A stretch of DNA of 64,000 nt from an uncultured Clostridia bacterium (GTDB lineage: Bacteria; Bacillota; Clostridia; HGM11514): the NCBI GenBank assembly GCA_934464705.1, contig CAKSKB010000016.1:6457-70456 (forward strand). Reading direction: 5' to 3'. Position 1 is the stretch's first letter. Each line of letters begins with the position of its first letter. Position numbers and translations under genes: made by a program. Positions 1-8,480 of the stretch are shown here, piece by piece. A model generated the notes under the pieces. That model saw only the letters and a program-made list of their open reading frames with translations, was not told where the DNA came from and did not search any database.

Positions 1-172
1 CGCCTTTGCACGAAACTGCCAAATCAAACCTTCCGTGCTTTGCAAAAAGTTCAAGCATATGGTTAAGAAAACCGCAGCCGGTATTGATTTCGGCATTTCC
101 GCAGCCTTCGATTTTAAGCTTTAATTCAATGTCCGTTTCAGCGGTTTTTCTTGTTATTTCAGCAGTCCTCAT
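1..172 (-). CDS. hisB: imidazoleglycerol-phosphate dehydratase, N-terminal part (cut by window edge)
   Basis: HisB dehydrates imidazole glycerol phosphate in histidine synthesis. Only the first 57 codons are in the window. The protein opens with MRTAEITRKTAETDIELKL and continues through GCGFLNHMLELFAKHGRFDL, the family's conserved N-terminal block with its first metal-binding histidines. The ATG (172-170) lies 8 nt after a GGAGG and overlaps the last 14 bases of hisC, so translation is probably coupled. It is the fourth gene of the leftward his operon. Confidence 0.93.
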   Translation of the reverse strand, partial: MRTAEITRKTAETDIELKLKIEGCGNAEINTGCGFLNHMLELFAKHGRFDLAVSCKG

Positions 173-1229
173 TCCGCTTCGCCTCCGTTTTAATAATTTC
201 TTCAAGCTTTGTCAGAAAGCAGTTCATCTGTTCATCTGTTCCAACCGTTATCCGCAGAAAATCATTTATTTTCGGCTTGTCAAAATGCCGCACAAGCACA
301 CCGTTTTCCTTAAGCTTTTTATAGAGCAGCTCACCGCCGAGGAAACCGTGCCTTGCAAACACAAAATTAGCCTTTGAATCCGTAAGATAAAATCCCATGC
401 CTTTAAGCTTTTCGGCTGTATATTCCCTCGTTTTAATGATTTTCGCCGCATTTTCATCATAGTAGCGCTGAGATTTTATCGCAGCTGCCGCTGCCGCAAG
501 CGACATTCGGTTGACATTATAAGGGTTTGTGGAACACCTTACGGTATTAAGGTCGGCGATAAGCTCACCGCTGCCGATTGCAAAGCCAACCCTTGCGCCG
601 GCAAGCGAGCGTGACTTTGAAAAGGTCATCGTTACCAGAAGATTATCATACTTTTTCGTAAGCGGAACCGCCGACTCCGCCCCGAAGTCAACATACGCCT
701 CATCGATAACCACAACCGAGTTTTTATTTTCCACCGCAATTTCCCCGATTTCAGAAAGAGAAAGCGTCAGCCCCGTAGGTGCATTGGGATTTGCAATAAC
801 AATCATGCGTTCCGCGTTTTTATAGTCATTTATATCCACAGAAAAATCCGCCTTAAGCGGTTTTTCTTCATATTTAATTCCGTAAAGTTTTGAAAACACG
901 GGATAAAATCCGTATGTAATATCCGGAAAAACCGCTCCCCGCCCGCCAAATGCCTGAAATGCAAACGACAGAATTTCATCCGAACCGTTTGCTGTTATAA
1001 CATTTTCCGAATTAACACCGTATTGCTCCGCTATACAGTTTCTCAATTCAATGCAATCCGGGTCGGAATAAAGATTCAGCTTTGCGCTTTCTGCGGAAAC
1101 CGCCGAAAGCACCCCGTCTGACGGAGGATACGGCGATTCGTTAGTGTTAAGCTTAATATATTCCGTGTTTTTCGGCTGCTCCCCGGGAACATACGCGTCA
1201 AGCCCGGAAAGCGTTAAAAATCTACTCAT
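159..1229 (-). CDS. hisC: histidinol-phosphate aminotransferase
   Basis: This PLP enzyme (356 aa) converts imidazole-acetol phosphate plus glutamate to histidinol phosphate. It is a class I/II fold aminotransferase: LNTNESPYPPS near the N-terminus, ITANGSDEILSFAFQAF, NPNAPTG, VVIDEAYVDF, and TFSKSRSLAGARVGF, which holds the PLP lysine. The reading frame stays open further upstream, but the extra residues only read through the hisD end. The ATG at 1229 has GGAGAA just upstream and starts MSRFLTLSGLDAY, as HisC proteins do. It overlaps hisD by 8 nt and hisB by 14 nt, so the operon is translationally coupled. Confidence 0.95.
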   Translation of the reverse strand: MSRFLTLSGLDAYVPGEQPKNTEYIKLNTNESPYPPSDGVLSAVSAESAKLNLYSDPDCIELRNCIAEQYGVNSENVITANGSDEILSFAFQAFGGRGAVFPDITYGFYPVFSKLYGIKYEEKPLKADFSVDINDYKNAERMIVIANPNAPTGLTLSLSEIGEIAVENKNSVVVIDEAYVDFGAESAVPLTKKYDNLLVTMTFSKSRSLAGARVGFAIGSGELIADLNTVRCSTNPYNVNRMSLAAAAAAIKSQRYYDENAAKIIKTREYTAEKLKGMGFYLTDSKANFVFARHGFLGGELLYKKLKENGVLVRHFDKPKINDFLRITVGTDEQMNCFLTKLEEIIKTEAKRNEDC

Positions 1230-2505
1230 ATATATTCTCCGTTCTGATGAGTGCACTTCTTGCGTGAGCCGAAAGACCTTCCTTTTCGGCAAAGTAAGCA
1301 ATCTGCCTGTTTACCTTTGAAAGTGCTTCTTTTGTGTAGTAAGTAAACGCCGACTTTTTAACAAAATCATCGACTGACAGAGGGCTTGAAAAGCGTGCCG
1401 TACCGGAAGTCGGCAGAGTGTGATTCGGTCCTGCGAAATAATCTCCGAGGGCTTCGGGACAGTTTTTGCCTAAAAATACAGAGCCGGCATTTCTTATCTC
1501 CGAGAGATAATCGAACGGATTATCAACGCAGACCTCCAGGTGCTCGGGGGCAATCTTGTTTGCAACCGAAATTGATGCCTTAAGGTCATCGGTTAATATA
1601 ATCTTGCCGTTTTTATCTATGGATTCCCTTGCAATCCCGCTCCTCGGCAGAAGCGGAATCTGCTTTTCAAGTTCGTCTGACACTGCCTTTGCAAGGGCGG
1701 CACTGTCGGTAACCAGAACAGCCGTTGCGAGCCTGTCATGTTCAGCCTGCGAAAGCATATCGGCAGCAAGATGAGCCGGGTTGTTTTCGCCTTCCGCTAT
1801 TATAAGAATTTCACTCGGACCGGCAATCATGTCAATATCCACAAAGCCGTAGACCTGTCTTTTCGCCTCCGCAACAAAGACATTCCCGGGACCTACTATT
1901 TTATCAACCGGCTTTATTGTTTCCGTTCCGAAGCAAAGCGCCGCAATAGCCTGTGCCCCGCCGGCTTTATACACCTTATCCACACCCGCAATTTTTGCGG
2001 CGGCAAGAATATTTGCCGAAATTCTGCCGTCCTTTCCCGGCGGTGTAGTCATAACAATCTGCCGAACTCCGGCGATTTTTGCCGGAATACAGTTCATAAG
2101 AACCGACGAAGGATAGCTTGCGGTTCCCCCCGGAATGTAAAGCCCGACTCTCTCAAGCGGCATAACCTTCTGTCCGAGAACCACGCCGTCCTCTTTGTTT
2201 ATAACAAAGCTGTTTCTTACCTGGTGCGAATGAAACTCGCGGATATTTTTGGCTGCCTTTTTGAGAATTCCAATAAATTCAGGCTCAACCTCACCCATTG
2301 CGCTTTCGATTTCGCTCGATGAAACCTCAATTTCACCTATCACCGCACCGTCAAATTTTTCCGCATACTTTCTGAGCGCAGCGTCACCGTTTGCCCTGAC
2401 ATCCTCAATTATGTCATGCACGGTTCCCTCAACCCCCGGCTTTGACTGCGTGCGTATAAGAATATCCTTTTCGTCGATTTCGTTTATATTATAAATCTTA
2501 ATCAT
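1222..2505 (-). CDS. hisD: histidinol dehydrogenase
   Basis: HisD performs the last two NAD-dependent oxidations of histidine synthesis, from L-histidinol to L-histidine. The length (427 aa) is normal. Family motifs are present: PLERVGLYIPGGTASYPSS, the GPGNVFVAEAKRQVYG nucleotide-site strand, DMIAGPSEILI, the SQAEHD segment holding the catalytic Glu-His pair, and AGPNHTLPTSGTARF near the end. The ATG overlaps the hisZG stop as ATGA and has a GGAGGAATT ribosome site. Zinc ligands are assumed from the family and were not checked one by one. Confidence 0.97.
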   Translation of the reverse strand: MIKIYNINEIDEKDILIRTQSKPGVEGTVHDIIEDVRANGDAALRKYAEKFDGAVIGEIEVSSSEIESAMGEVEPEFIGILKKAAKNIREFHSHQVRNSFVINKEDGVVLGQKVMPLERVGLYIPGGTASYPSSVLMNCIPAKIAGVRQIVMTTPPGKDGRISANILAAAKIAGVDKVYKAGGAQAIAALCFGTETIKPVDKIVGPGNVFVAEAKRQVYGFVDIDMIAGPSEILIIAEGENNPAHLAADMLSQAEHDRLATAVLVTDSAALAKAVSDELEKQIPLLPRSGIARESIDKNGKIILTDDLKASISVANKIAPEHLEVCVDNPFDYLSEIRNAGSVFLGKNCPEALGDYFAGPNHTLPTSGTARFSSPLSVDDFVKKSAFTYYTKEALSKVNRQIAYFAEKEGLSAHARSALIRTENIYE

Positions 2506-4046
2506 AATTCCTCCTGCATTTTCGCCCGTATAAGTTCTATCGCTGCGCTTTTGAACCTGTACGCCGCTTTGTTTGCAACAAGCCTTGCGCTTATGTCAAC
2601 AATTGTTTCCTTCGGTTCAAGATTATTTTCATACAGCGTCTTGCCCGTTTCGACTATATCAACAATCACATCCGAAAGCCCTAAAATAGGAGCAATTTCT
2701 ATAGAACCGTTAAGCTTGATAATATCGATTTCACGGCTTTTTGAGTTGAAATAATTCTTCGCAATATTCGGAAACTTCGTTGCAACCCTGAGCGTTCCGC
2801 CGCTGTCCGACCGCCCTTTTTTTCCGGCGACAGCCATGCGGCATTTACCCATTTTAAGGTCGAGAAGCTCATAAATATCGGGCGCAGATTCGAGAAGAAT
2901 ATCCTTCCCTACAATACCGATGTCCGCCGCACCTCTTTCAACATAAATTGCAACATCCGAAGGCTTTGCCCAGAAAAACCTAACTTTATTCTCCGGATTT
3001 TCAAATATCAGTTTTCGGTTATCGCTCAAAATATCCGGACACCCGAAACCGATTTTCTCAAAAATTCCGTATGCTTTCTCGCCGAGCCTGCCTTTAGGGA
3101 GCGCTATGTTAATATAGTCCTCACTGTTTTGTTCGGCATTGCTGTCCCATATTCCTTCAAGATAATTCATATAAACCGCAAATCCGACAGCACCCGAAGT
3201 TTTACCCAGTTTTTTAAGAAGGTTGTCATACCGCCCTCCCGAAAGAACGCATGTGTGGATTCCTTCGATAAATCCTCTGAAAATCACTCCGCTGTAGTAA
3301 TTCAAATCGTTTACGGCGGAAAAATCAACCGCTGCATCAATGCCGTCCAGAGCCGAAGAAAGTTCCTCCAGTTCCTTTGCCGCATTGTATGTTTTTTCGT
3401 TCACAATAAGGGTTTTGATTTTCTCAATATTATTGGAAAGTCTGCCCGAAATTTTCATCATTTCAATAAGCTTTTCGGTTTTGTCGCTGCCGCAGCCGCT
3501 CTCCGCACAGAATTCCTTCACCGCCGGAATATTCTTTTCCTTAATATAAGATAACAGCCTCTCAGCGTCCGTACCGTTCGGCGAAGCCGCCTCGATAAGT
3601 CCCTGAACCATTCCCATATGCGAGATGTCCAGCACAAATTTCCCGCCGAGAAGTTCAAGACTGCCGTATGCAAGCCTTATCACCTCGCCGCAGCTTTGAA
3701 TATCGGTATTTCCTATATTTTCAACGCCTACCTGCATGATTTCTTTATAATCTCCGCCCGATAAGCGATAAACATTTTCGGTATAATATACCTTTTCGTC
3801 CGCACCGTCACGGACATTTTTAACAATCGAAAGCGTAACATCGGGTTTAAGCGCCATAAGATTGCCGCTTCTGTCATTAAATGTGATAACATCGGAGCTT
3901 GTAAGAAAGCTCTTGTTCTGAGCATATAAATCGTACTTTTCAAACTTGCTCATGAAAAAACGGCTGTACCCTGCCGCCTCATAAAGCGAGCGGAGCCTCA
4001 GCATATATATTTCGTCAGGTCTTAAAACATTGATATAACTTTCCAT
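2502..4046 (-). CDS. hisG: HisZ-HisG fusion: ATP phosphoribosyltransferase regulatory and catalytic subunits in one chain
   Basis: The first step of histidine synthesis, ATP + PRPP to phosphoribosyl-ATP. Residues 1-300 are HisZ, the HisRS-like regulatory subunit (ALKPDVTLSIVKN, then LSGGRYDNLLKKLG near its end), somewhat shorter than free HisZ. Residues 310-514 are a short-form HisG (INIALPKGRLGEKAYGIFE, ADIGIVGKDILLE, DVIVDIVETGKTLYENNLE), which in other bacteria needs HisZ as a separate partner. There is no stop or frameshift at the junction, and a polar linker (DSNAEQNSE) joins the halves. It is the first gene of the his operon, 16 nt or so after the predicted transcription start, with GGAAGGGTG before the ATG. 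Confidence 0.93.
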   Translation of the reverse strand: MESYINVLRPDEIYMLRLRSLYEAAGYSRFFMSKFEKYDLYAQNKSFLTSSDVITFNDRSGNLMALKPDVTLSIVKNVRDGADEKVYYTENVYRLSGGDYKEIMQVGVENIGNTDIQSCGEVIRLAYGSLELLGGKFVLDISHMGMVQGLIEAASPNGTDAERLLSYIKEKNIPAVKEFCAESGCGSDKTEKLIEMMKISGRLSNNIEKIKTLIVNEKTYNAAKELEELSSALDGIDAAVDFSAVNDLNYYSGVIFRGFIEGIHTCVLSGGRYDNLLKKLGKTSGAVGFAVYMNYLEGIWDSNAEQNSEDYINIALPKGRLGEKAYGIFEKIGFGCPDILSDNRKLIFENPENKVRFFWAKPSDVAIYVERGAADIGIVGKDILLESAPDIYELLDLKMGKCRMAVAGKKGRSDSGGTLRVATKFPNIAKNYFNSKSREIDIIKLNGSIEIAPILGLSDVIVDIVETGKTLYENNLEPKETIVDISARLVANKAAYRFKSAAIELIRAKMQEEL

Positions 4047-4068
4047 AACATCACCCTTCCTAATAAAT

Positions 4069-4097
4069 ATTATAACTCACTTTATCGCTTTAGTCAA
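4069..4097 (-). promoter_or_regulatory. promoter of the his operon
   Basis: On the minus strand TTGACT (4097-4092) is separated by 17 nt from TATAAT (4074-4069). Transcription would begin near 4062, leaving a leader of about 16 nt. That is too short for a His attenuator or T-box, so neither controls this operon from here. Confidence 0.8.
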
Positions 4098-4197
4098 GTA
4101 AATTATTTTCTTTTTTGAAATTTTGTAAAAAATGCGGTAAAATCCTCTTTGCCGACGGAAAATCATATTAAAATTGCAATATTCTTTCATATTGTTA

Positions 4198-4226
4198 TTG
4201 ATTTTTGGAGGAATTTGTGTTATACT
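4198..4226 (+). promoter_or_regulatory. promoter of asnA-asnS
   Basis: TTGATT (4198-4203), a 17-nt spacer and TATACT (4221-4226) lie just upstream of the asnA ribosome site GAAGGAGTG. The leader is only about 15 nt, so there is no room for a T-box. Confidence 0.75.
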
Positions 4227-4247
4227 GAAACGAAGGAGTGAATACAG

Positions 4248-5255
4248 ATGAATCAAACATTTATACCAAAGGGGTATAAACAGCCTCTTGACAGATACGA
4301 TATGCAGAGAGCCATATCGAAAATTAAAGATATTTTTCAGAAGGAGTTTTCGGAAGCACTCAATTTAAAGCGAGTTTCCGCACCGCTTTTCGTTACGGAA
4401 AGCTCCGGTCTTAACGATAATTTAAACGGCGTCGAACGGCCTGTTTCGTTCGATATTCCGGCAGTCGGCGCAAATGCGCAGATTGTCCATTCGCTTGCCA
4501 AGTGGAAAAGGCTTGCCCTTAAAATTTATAATTTTGAAGTCGGAAAAGGGCTTTATACCGATATGAACGCCATCAGGCGCGACGAAGAACTGGACAATCT
4601 TCATTCGATATATGTTGACCAGTGGGACTGGGAAAAGATTATAACCGACAGCCGCCGCAATCTCGATTATTTGAAGCTTATTGTCAAGTCTATAGTCGGT
4701 GCTATATGCAGTACAAACGAAATTTTGCAGCTTCAGTATCCGCAGCTGAGCGTCAGCCTCAGCCCGGAGGTTTCGTTCATCACGACGCAGGAACTTGAGG
4801 ATATGTACCCGGACCTCACACCGAAACAGCGCGAAAATGCTTATGTAAAGGAACACAAAACGGCGTTCATCATGCAAATCGGCGGAAAACTCAAATCGGG
4901 GATTCCCCACGACGGCCGTGCGCCCGACTATGACGACTGGGACTTAAACGGCGATATTTTCTTCTGGAACGATTGCCTGGAGTGTGCATTTGAAATTTCA
5001 TCGATGGGCATCAGAGTCAATGCGGAATCGCTTGACCGCCAGCTTACGCTCTCCGGGTGCGATGACAGAAGGAATCTTGAATTTCATAAAATGCTGCTTA
5101 ACAACGAACTTCCCCTCACGGTAGGCGGCGGAATCGGGCAGTCAAGGCTTTGTATGCTGCTTTTGGGCTGTGCGCATATCGGCGAGGTTCAGTCAAGCAT
5201 TTGGGACAGCGAAACAATTCGGCTCTGCAAGGATGCCGGCATCAATATTTTGTAA
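4248..5255 (+). CDS. asnA: aspartate--ammonia ligase (asparagine synthetase A)
   Basis: AsnA makes asparagine from aspartate, ammonia and ATP via an aspartyl-adenylate, using a class II aminoacyl-tRNA-synthetase fold. The length (335 aa) is typical. Recognisable blocks are VERPVSFDIPAVGANAQIVH, KWKRLALKIYNF, MNAIRRDEELDNLHSIYVDQ, SSMGIRVNAESL and the C-terminal GGGIGQSRLCMLLL. The ATG follows AAGGAGTG. It stands directly upstream of asnS in one transcription unit, so asparagine synthesis and charging of tRNA-Asn are co-expressed. Confidence 0.96.
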   Translation: MNQTFIPKGYKQPLDRYDMQRAISKIKDIFQKEFSEALNLKRVSAPLFVTESSGLNDNLNGVERPVSFDIPAVGANAQIVHSLAKWKRLALKIYNFEVGKGLYTDMNAIRRDEELDNLHSIYVDQWDWEKIITDSRRNLDYLKLIVKSIVGAICSTNEILQLQYPQLSVSLSPEVSFITTQELEDMYPDLTPKQRENAYVKEHKTAFIMQIGGKLKSGIPHDGRAPDYDDWDLNGDIFFWNDCLECAFEISSMGIRVNAESLDRQLTLSGCDDRRNLEFHKMLLNNELPLTVGGGIGQSRLCMLLLGCAHIGEVQSSIWDSETIRLCKDAGINIL

Positions 5256-5270
5256 TCGGAGGAATTAAAA

Positions 5271-6659
5271 TTGAAAACCACAATAAAATCAATCTTTGCA
5301 AACCCAAACGAGTTTGCGGATAAAACCGTTTCGGTTTCCGGCTGGATAAGGACGCTTCGTTCTTCAAACGCTTTCGGATTCATAGAGCTTAACGACGGTA
5401 CATTTTTCAAAAATCTTCAGATTGTATTTGAAAGCGAATTTATAGAAAACTATAAGGAAATCGCTTCAATGAATGTCGGAGCTGCGCTTAATATCACGGG
5501 TAAGCTTGTGCTTACTCCCGATGCCAAGCAGCCTTTTGAAGTGAAAGCGGAAAAAATCGAAATTGAGGGTCTTTCGACTCCCGACTACCCTCTCCAGAAA
5601 AAAAGACATTCTTTTGAATACTTAAGAACAATCGCGCATCTTCGTGCAAGGACCAACACATTCTCCGCAGTTTTCAGAATCAGAAGCTTAACAGCTTTTG
5701 CAATCCATAAGTTCTTTAACGAAAGAGGATTTGTGTACACCCACACGCCGATTATAACCGGAAGCGACTGCGAAGGTGCCGGCGAAATGTTCAGAGTTAC
5801 AACTCTCGATATGGAAAATGTGCCGAAGGCTGACGGCAAAGTTGACTATTCTCAGGACTTTTTCTCGAAAAGTTCAAACCTTACCGTAAGCGGTCAGCTC
5901 AACGCAGAAACATATGCACTTGCATTCAGAAATGTTTATACATTCGGACCTACCTTCCGCGCCGAAAACTCCAACACAACAAGGCACGCTGCGGAATTCT
6001 GGATGATTGAACCCGAAATCGCTTTTGCCGACCTTGCCGACGATATGGCTCTCGCAGAAGATATGCTCAAATATATTATCAATTATGTTCTTGAAAACGC
6101 ACCCGAGGAGATGGAATTCCTCAATAAGTTTGTTGATAAAGGGCTTGTCGAAAGGCTCAGGGGCGTTGCGGACTCCGACTTCGGCAGAGTAACATATACC
6201 GAAGCAATAAAGCTTCTGGAAAAGAATAACGATAAGTTCGACTACCCCGTATATTGGGGCTGTGACCTTCAGACAGAGCACGAAAGATACCTTACCGAGC
6301 AGATTTTCAAGCGCCCGGTATTCGTAACCGATTATCCGAAGGAAATTAAAGCGTTTTATATGCGCCTGAACGATGACGGAAAGACCGTTGCCGCAATGGA
6401 CTGCCTTGTTCCCGGAATCGGCGAGATTATCGGCGGCAGCCAGAGAGAAGAAAGGCTTGATGTACTCACCGCAAGAATGAAGGAACTCGGGCTCAACGAA
6501 GAAGATTACTGGTGGTATCTCGACTTAAGACGCTTCGGCGGAACAAAACATGCAGGATACGGTCTCGGTTTTGAAAGAGCGATTATGTACCTCACCGGTA
6601 TGTCAAATATCCGTGATGTTATTCCCTTCCCGAGAACCGTCGGAACAGCAGAATTTTAA
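5271..6659 (+). CDS. asnS: asparagine--tRNA ligase
   Basis: A class IIb synthetase (462 aa) that charges tRNA-Asn. An N-terminal OB-fold (TVSVSGWIRTLRSSNAFGF) is followed by the catalytic core, with motif 2 around FGPTFRAENSNTTRHAAEFW and motif 3 GYGLGFERAIMYLTG. FRAE and the TRH segment are typical of AsnRS. The start is TTG, chosen because GGAGG lies 8 nt upstream and the product begins MKTTIKSIFANPNEFADKTV. It begins 15 nt after asnA and ends at a strong terminator. The weak start codon could lower its expression relative to asnA; this is inference. Confidence 0.97.
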   Translation: MKTTIKSIFANPNEFADKTVSVSGWIRTLRSSNAFGFIELNDGTFFKNLQIVFESEFIENYKEIASMNVGAALNITGKLVLTPDAKQPFEVKAEKIEIEGLSTPDYPLQKKRHSFEYLRTIAHLRARTNTFSAVFRIRSLTAFAIHKFFNERGFVYTHTPIITGSDCEGAGEMFRVTTLDMENVPKADGKVDYSQDFFSKSSNLTVSGQLNAETYALAFRNVYTFGPTFRAENSNTTRHAAEFWMIEPEIAFADLADDMALAEDMLKYIINYVLENAPEEMEFLNKFVDKGLVERLRGVADSDFGRVTYTEAIKLLEKNNDKFDYPVYWGCDLQTEHERYLTEQIFKRPVFVTDYPKEIKAFYMRLNDDGKTVAAMDCLVPGIGEIIGGSQREERLDVLTARMKELGLNEEDYWWYLDLRRFGGTKHAGYGLGFERAIMYLTGMSNIRDVIPFPRTVGTAEF

Positions 6660-6671
6660 TCTATTATATAA

Positions 6672-6711
6672 AAATAGCGCAACCGCAGCCGAAGCTGCGG
6701 TTGCGCTATTT
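6672..6711. terminator. intrinsic terminator, probably bidirectional
   Basis: A perfect 18-bp stem (6672-6689 with 6694-6711) with a CGAA loop follows asnS. It is flanked by A residues on the left and T residues on the right, so it can end both asnS and the leftward pair at 6727-7994. Confidence 0.9.
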
Positions 6712-6726
6712 AACATAATGAATATA

Positions 6727-7158
6727 TTATTCAAACAACATCTCCATTATACCTCTGTTACCTTTAATTCTGTATATAACATCTGAATTTTCCTTGCCGA
6801 TAAAAATATCCCCGTATACAATCCAAGTTTCCGGATTACTGCCACCGTATATTGTAACAATTCCCGATGATTCCGCACTGTGCAGTTCTTCTTTATTGCC
6901 AACCCCGAATTTTATGGATTTCAGTTTATAAAAAAATTCATCAATGTCGTGCTCATTTGAAAAAACAACATTTTTATCGTTAAAATAATCTTCCGTTTCA
7001 ACCGCCCTGACATTGTTTTCTTTTATAGGAAGGGAAACAGAAACTCTAAAATTGTTTCTGATTTCATCCAAAATCAAACCACTATTGGGAGAAAGAATAA
7101 TCCCTAAAATAACGAATAATGCAAGAGTAGCAAAGAGTAAGGCTATTATCTTTTTCAT
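6727..7158 (-). CDS. unknown protein with N-terminal membrane anchor
   Basis: I do not recognise this 143-residue protein. Residues 1-24 (MKKIIALLFATLALFVILGI) form a hydrophobic anchor or uncleaved signal with no lipobox cysteine. The remainder is soluble and acidic, rich in D, E, N and K, and would sit outside the membrane. Its ATG overlaps the stop of the preceding gene as ATGA, so it is co-translated with that gene. Both proteins share the topology of one short anchor plus an extracytoplasmic domain, which suggests a two-component surface complex. That is inference only. Confidence 0.65.
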   Translation of the reverse strand: MKKIIALLFATLALFVILGIILSPNSGLILDEIRNNFRVSVSLPIKENNVRAVETEDYFNDKNVVFSNEHDIDEFFYKLKSIKFGVGNKEELHSAESSGIVTIYGGSNPETWIVYGDIFIGKENSDVIYRIKGNRGIMEMLFE

Positions 7159-7994
7159 TGTGCCGTTTCGCCGCCTTCATCGTTTATAATACTTTCAAAG
7201 ATTTCCTGCTCGTTCTCCGAAAAATCTTCAAAATCCGATATTCTTTCGATGTCTTTATCTTCAAAAAGGCAGTCATACAAAAACTCCTTGCCGTCCTTCT
7301 TAAATGAATACGGCTTAAAGTCCTCCTTGTCAACATCTCTAAGGCAAAGCTTTAACCGTTTGCCTCCGTAAATGACCGCAAATGCATCGTCTGAAACAGC
7401 AAACGCTTTATCACCGTCATATTCAACACGATTGATATTATTAACCGGAACAATATTTTTGCCGTCGGCAACCATTTCGATTTGAACAGTGAAATCCGGA
7501 TATCTTCCAATCTTAAATTTAGCGTCACTATCAGAATTAAAACCGTAGTTATTTTCATAATCAGGAAGTTGCTTATTTGAAGCACCGTCCAATGATGAGA
7601 AAACTTTCTCTTTAAGCCGTTTTTCAAGCCCGGGGTTTACATCGTCTTTTGAATATATCGCCGCCAATCCTTCATGTGCACCGCTGCCGCTGCGCAACAA
7701 ATGATCTGACGCATAAAAATCACCGCCACGGTACCTGACAACATAATCGATAAAAGAAGTATCATCATTATTTAAAAAACCGACATAATACTCATTGTGT
7801 TCCTCGCTGTATTTGGATGCGGCAAGAACATACCTGTCATCACCGTAATCGCTCATAATCTTTTGCAGAGCGGCCTTTTCGGCTCTGCGCAAAAGTTCAT
7901 TTTCAGATTCATGTACGGCAAACTGCCGAATCAAAACCGCTGCTGCCGCTATAATAATTATTACAATAAGACTGATTAAAATTCGCTTTTTCAT
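7155..7994 (-). CDS. unknown membrane-anchored protein
   Basis: A 279-residue protein of unknown function. A single strongly hydrophobic segment (residues 5-23, ILISLIVIIIIAAAAVLI) follows MKKR. The rest is a charged soluble region, very acidic at the C-terminus (EDFSENEQEIFESI). There are no cysteine pairs and no motif I can assign. The gene has its own predicted promoter (8015-8043) and is followed without a gap by the 143-residue partner. The start ATG is preceded by a GGGGG-containing ribosome site. Confidence 0.7.
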   Translation of the reverse strand: MKKRILISLIVIIIIAAAAVLIRQFAVHESENELLRRAEKAALQKIMSDYGDDRYVLAASKYSEEHNEYYVGFLNNDDTSFIDYVVRYRGGDFYASDHLLRSGSGAHEGLAAIYSKDDVNPGLEKRLKEKVFSSLDGASNKQLPDYENNYGFNSDSDAKFKIGRYPDFTVQIEMVADGKNIVPVNNINRVEYDGDKAFAVSDDAFAVIYGGKRLKLCLRDVDKEDFKPYSFKKDGKEFLYDCLFEDKDIERISDFEDFSENEQEIFESIINDEGGETAQ

Positions 7995-8014
7995 ATTTCT
8001 GCCCCCTTGATTAG

Positions 8015-8043
8015 ACTATAACACATTTCTCAAATTTTGTCAA
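8015..8043 (-). promoter_or_regulatory. promoter of the two-gene unit 7994-6727
   Basis: On the minus strand TTGACA (8043-8038), a 17-nt spacer and TATAGT (8020-8015). The -35 element starts 4 nt beyond the T-run of the tRNA-Leu terminator, so it is compactly packed behind the tRNA gene. Confidence 0.75.
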
Positions 8044-8046
8044 TAC

Positions 8047-8077
8047 AAAAACGGCAGAAGCCAAAAAGCCTCTGCCG
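8047..8077 (-). terminator. terminator of tRNA-Leu
   Basis: On the minus strand a 10-bp stem (8068-8077 with 8052-8061, one G-U pair) is followed by five T residues, 4 nt after the mature tRNA end. Confidence 0.85.
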
Positions 8078-8080
8078 CAA

Positions 8081-8166
8081 TGCTCGAGACCGGAATCGAA
8101 CCGGTACGAGGGGTAAACCTCACGGGATTTTAAGTCCCGGGCGTCTGCCAGTTCCGCCACTCGAGC
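8081..8166 (-). tRNA. tRNA-Leu(UAA)
   Basis: An 86-nt class II tRNA on the minus strand. The 7-bp acceptor stem is GCTCGAG/CTCGAGC with discriminator A73. Next come T8-G9, a D-arm with GGCGGAACTGGCAGAC, anticodon loop CTTAAAA (anticodon TAA), a long variable arm, and a T-arm with GGTTCGATTCC. CCA is not encoded. It has its own promoter and terminator. Confidence 0.97.
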
Positions 8167-8192
8167 AAATATTAAATTTCAAATGCTTTATA

Positions 8193-8221
8193 ATAATACC
8201 ACATTTTGCGCACTTTGTCAA
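8193..8221 (-). promoter_or_regulatory. promoter of tRNA-Leu
   Basis: TTGACA (8221-8216), a 17-nt spacer and TATTAT (8198-8193) on the minus strand, ending 27 nt before the tRNA. Confidence 0.8.
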
Positions 8222-8231
8222 TATGTTTTGC

Positions 8232-8264
8232 AAAAAAAATAATCGGATTCGAAAATCCAATTAT
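8232..8264 (-). terminator. terminator-like hairpin in repeat unit 1
   Basis: Read on the minus strand, 8264-8254 pairs with 8249-8239 (11 bp, one G-U) around a UUCG tetraloop and is followed by a run of T. It would end leftward transcripts from the SGNH genes that read past 8609. Confidence 0.6.
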
Positions 8265-8292
8265 CAAAAAAATATTATAAAAAGGAGGGAAA

Positions 8293-8352
8293 ATGAAAAA
8301 ACTTATTACTTTATTTATGATACCATGTTTTGCCCAAAAAATCAAGTCCTAA
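8293..8352 (+). CDS. 19-residue peptide frame, copy 1
   Basis: A short frame, MKKLITLFMIPCFAQKIKS, starts at an ATG 5 nt after AAAGGAGGG. The sequence is basic at the start, then hydrophobic, like a truncated signal peptide. I see no good plus-strand promoter. It may be a real micropeptide, or the surviving start of a secreted protein gene. The duplicated copy changes three codons, two of them silently, which weakly favours a translated product. Confidence 0.3.
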   Translation: MKKLITLFMIPCFAQKIKS

Positions 8353-8419
8353 TTTTGTTGATTGTGCACAATATTTATATGCAGTTTTTGTGCAACATTC
8401 ACAAACGATTCTTAAATGC

Positions 8420-8452
8420 AAAAAAAATAATCGGATCCGAAAATCCAATTAT
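8420..8452 (-). terminator. terminator-like hairpin in repeat unit 2
   Basis: Same structure as in unit 1 on the minus strand: an 11-bp stem, UUCG loop and T-run. The loop-closing pair is G-U here because of the C at 8438. Confidence 0.55.
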
Positions 8453-8480
8453 CAAAAAAATATTATAAAAAGGAGGGAAA

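Larger units (their letters stand above)
8229..8395. repeat. tandem repeat, unit 1 (188-bp period)
   Basis: This 167-bp block recurs at 8417-8583 with seven differences counted by eye (about 96% identity). The region 8168-8646 otherwise holds the tRNA promoter and a terminator. Each unit carries a minus-strand terminator-like hairpin, then on the plus strand an AAAGGAGGG ribosome site and a 19-codon frame. Confidence 0.92.

Noticed and set aside
1738..2322. 194-codon plus-strand frame inside hisD
   Set aside because: Antisense to a highly conserved gene, no ribosome site, composition of a mirror frame.
4226..5271. T-box or other riboswitch for asnA-asnS
   Set aside because: The leader is about 15 nt and the asnA-asnS gap is 15 nt, too short for any such structure.
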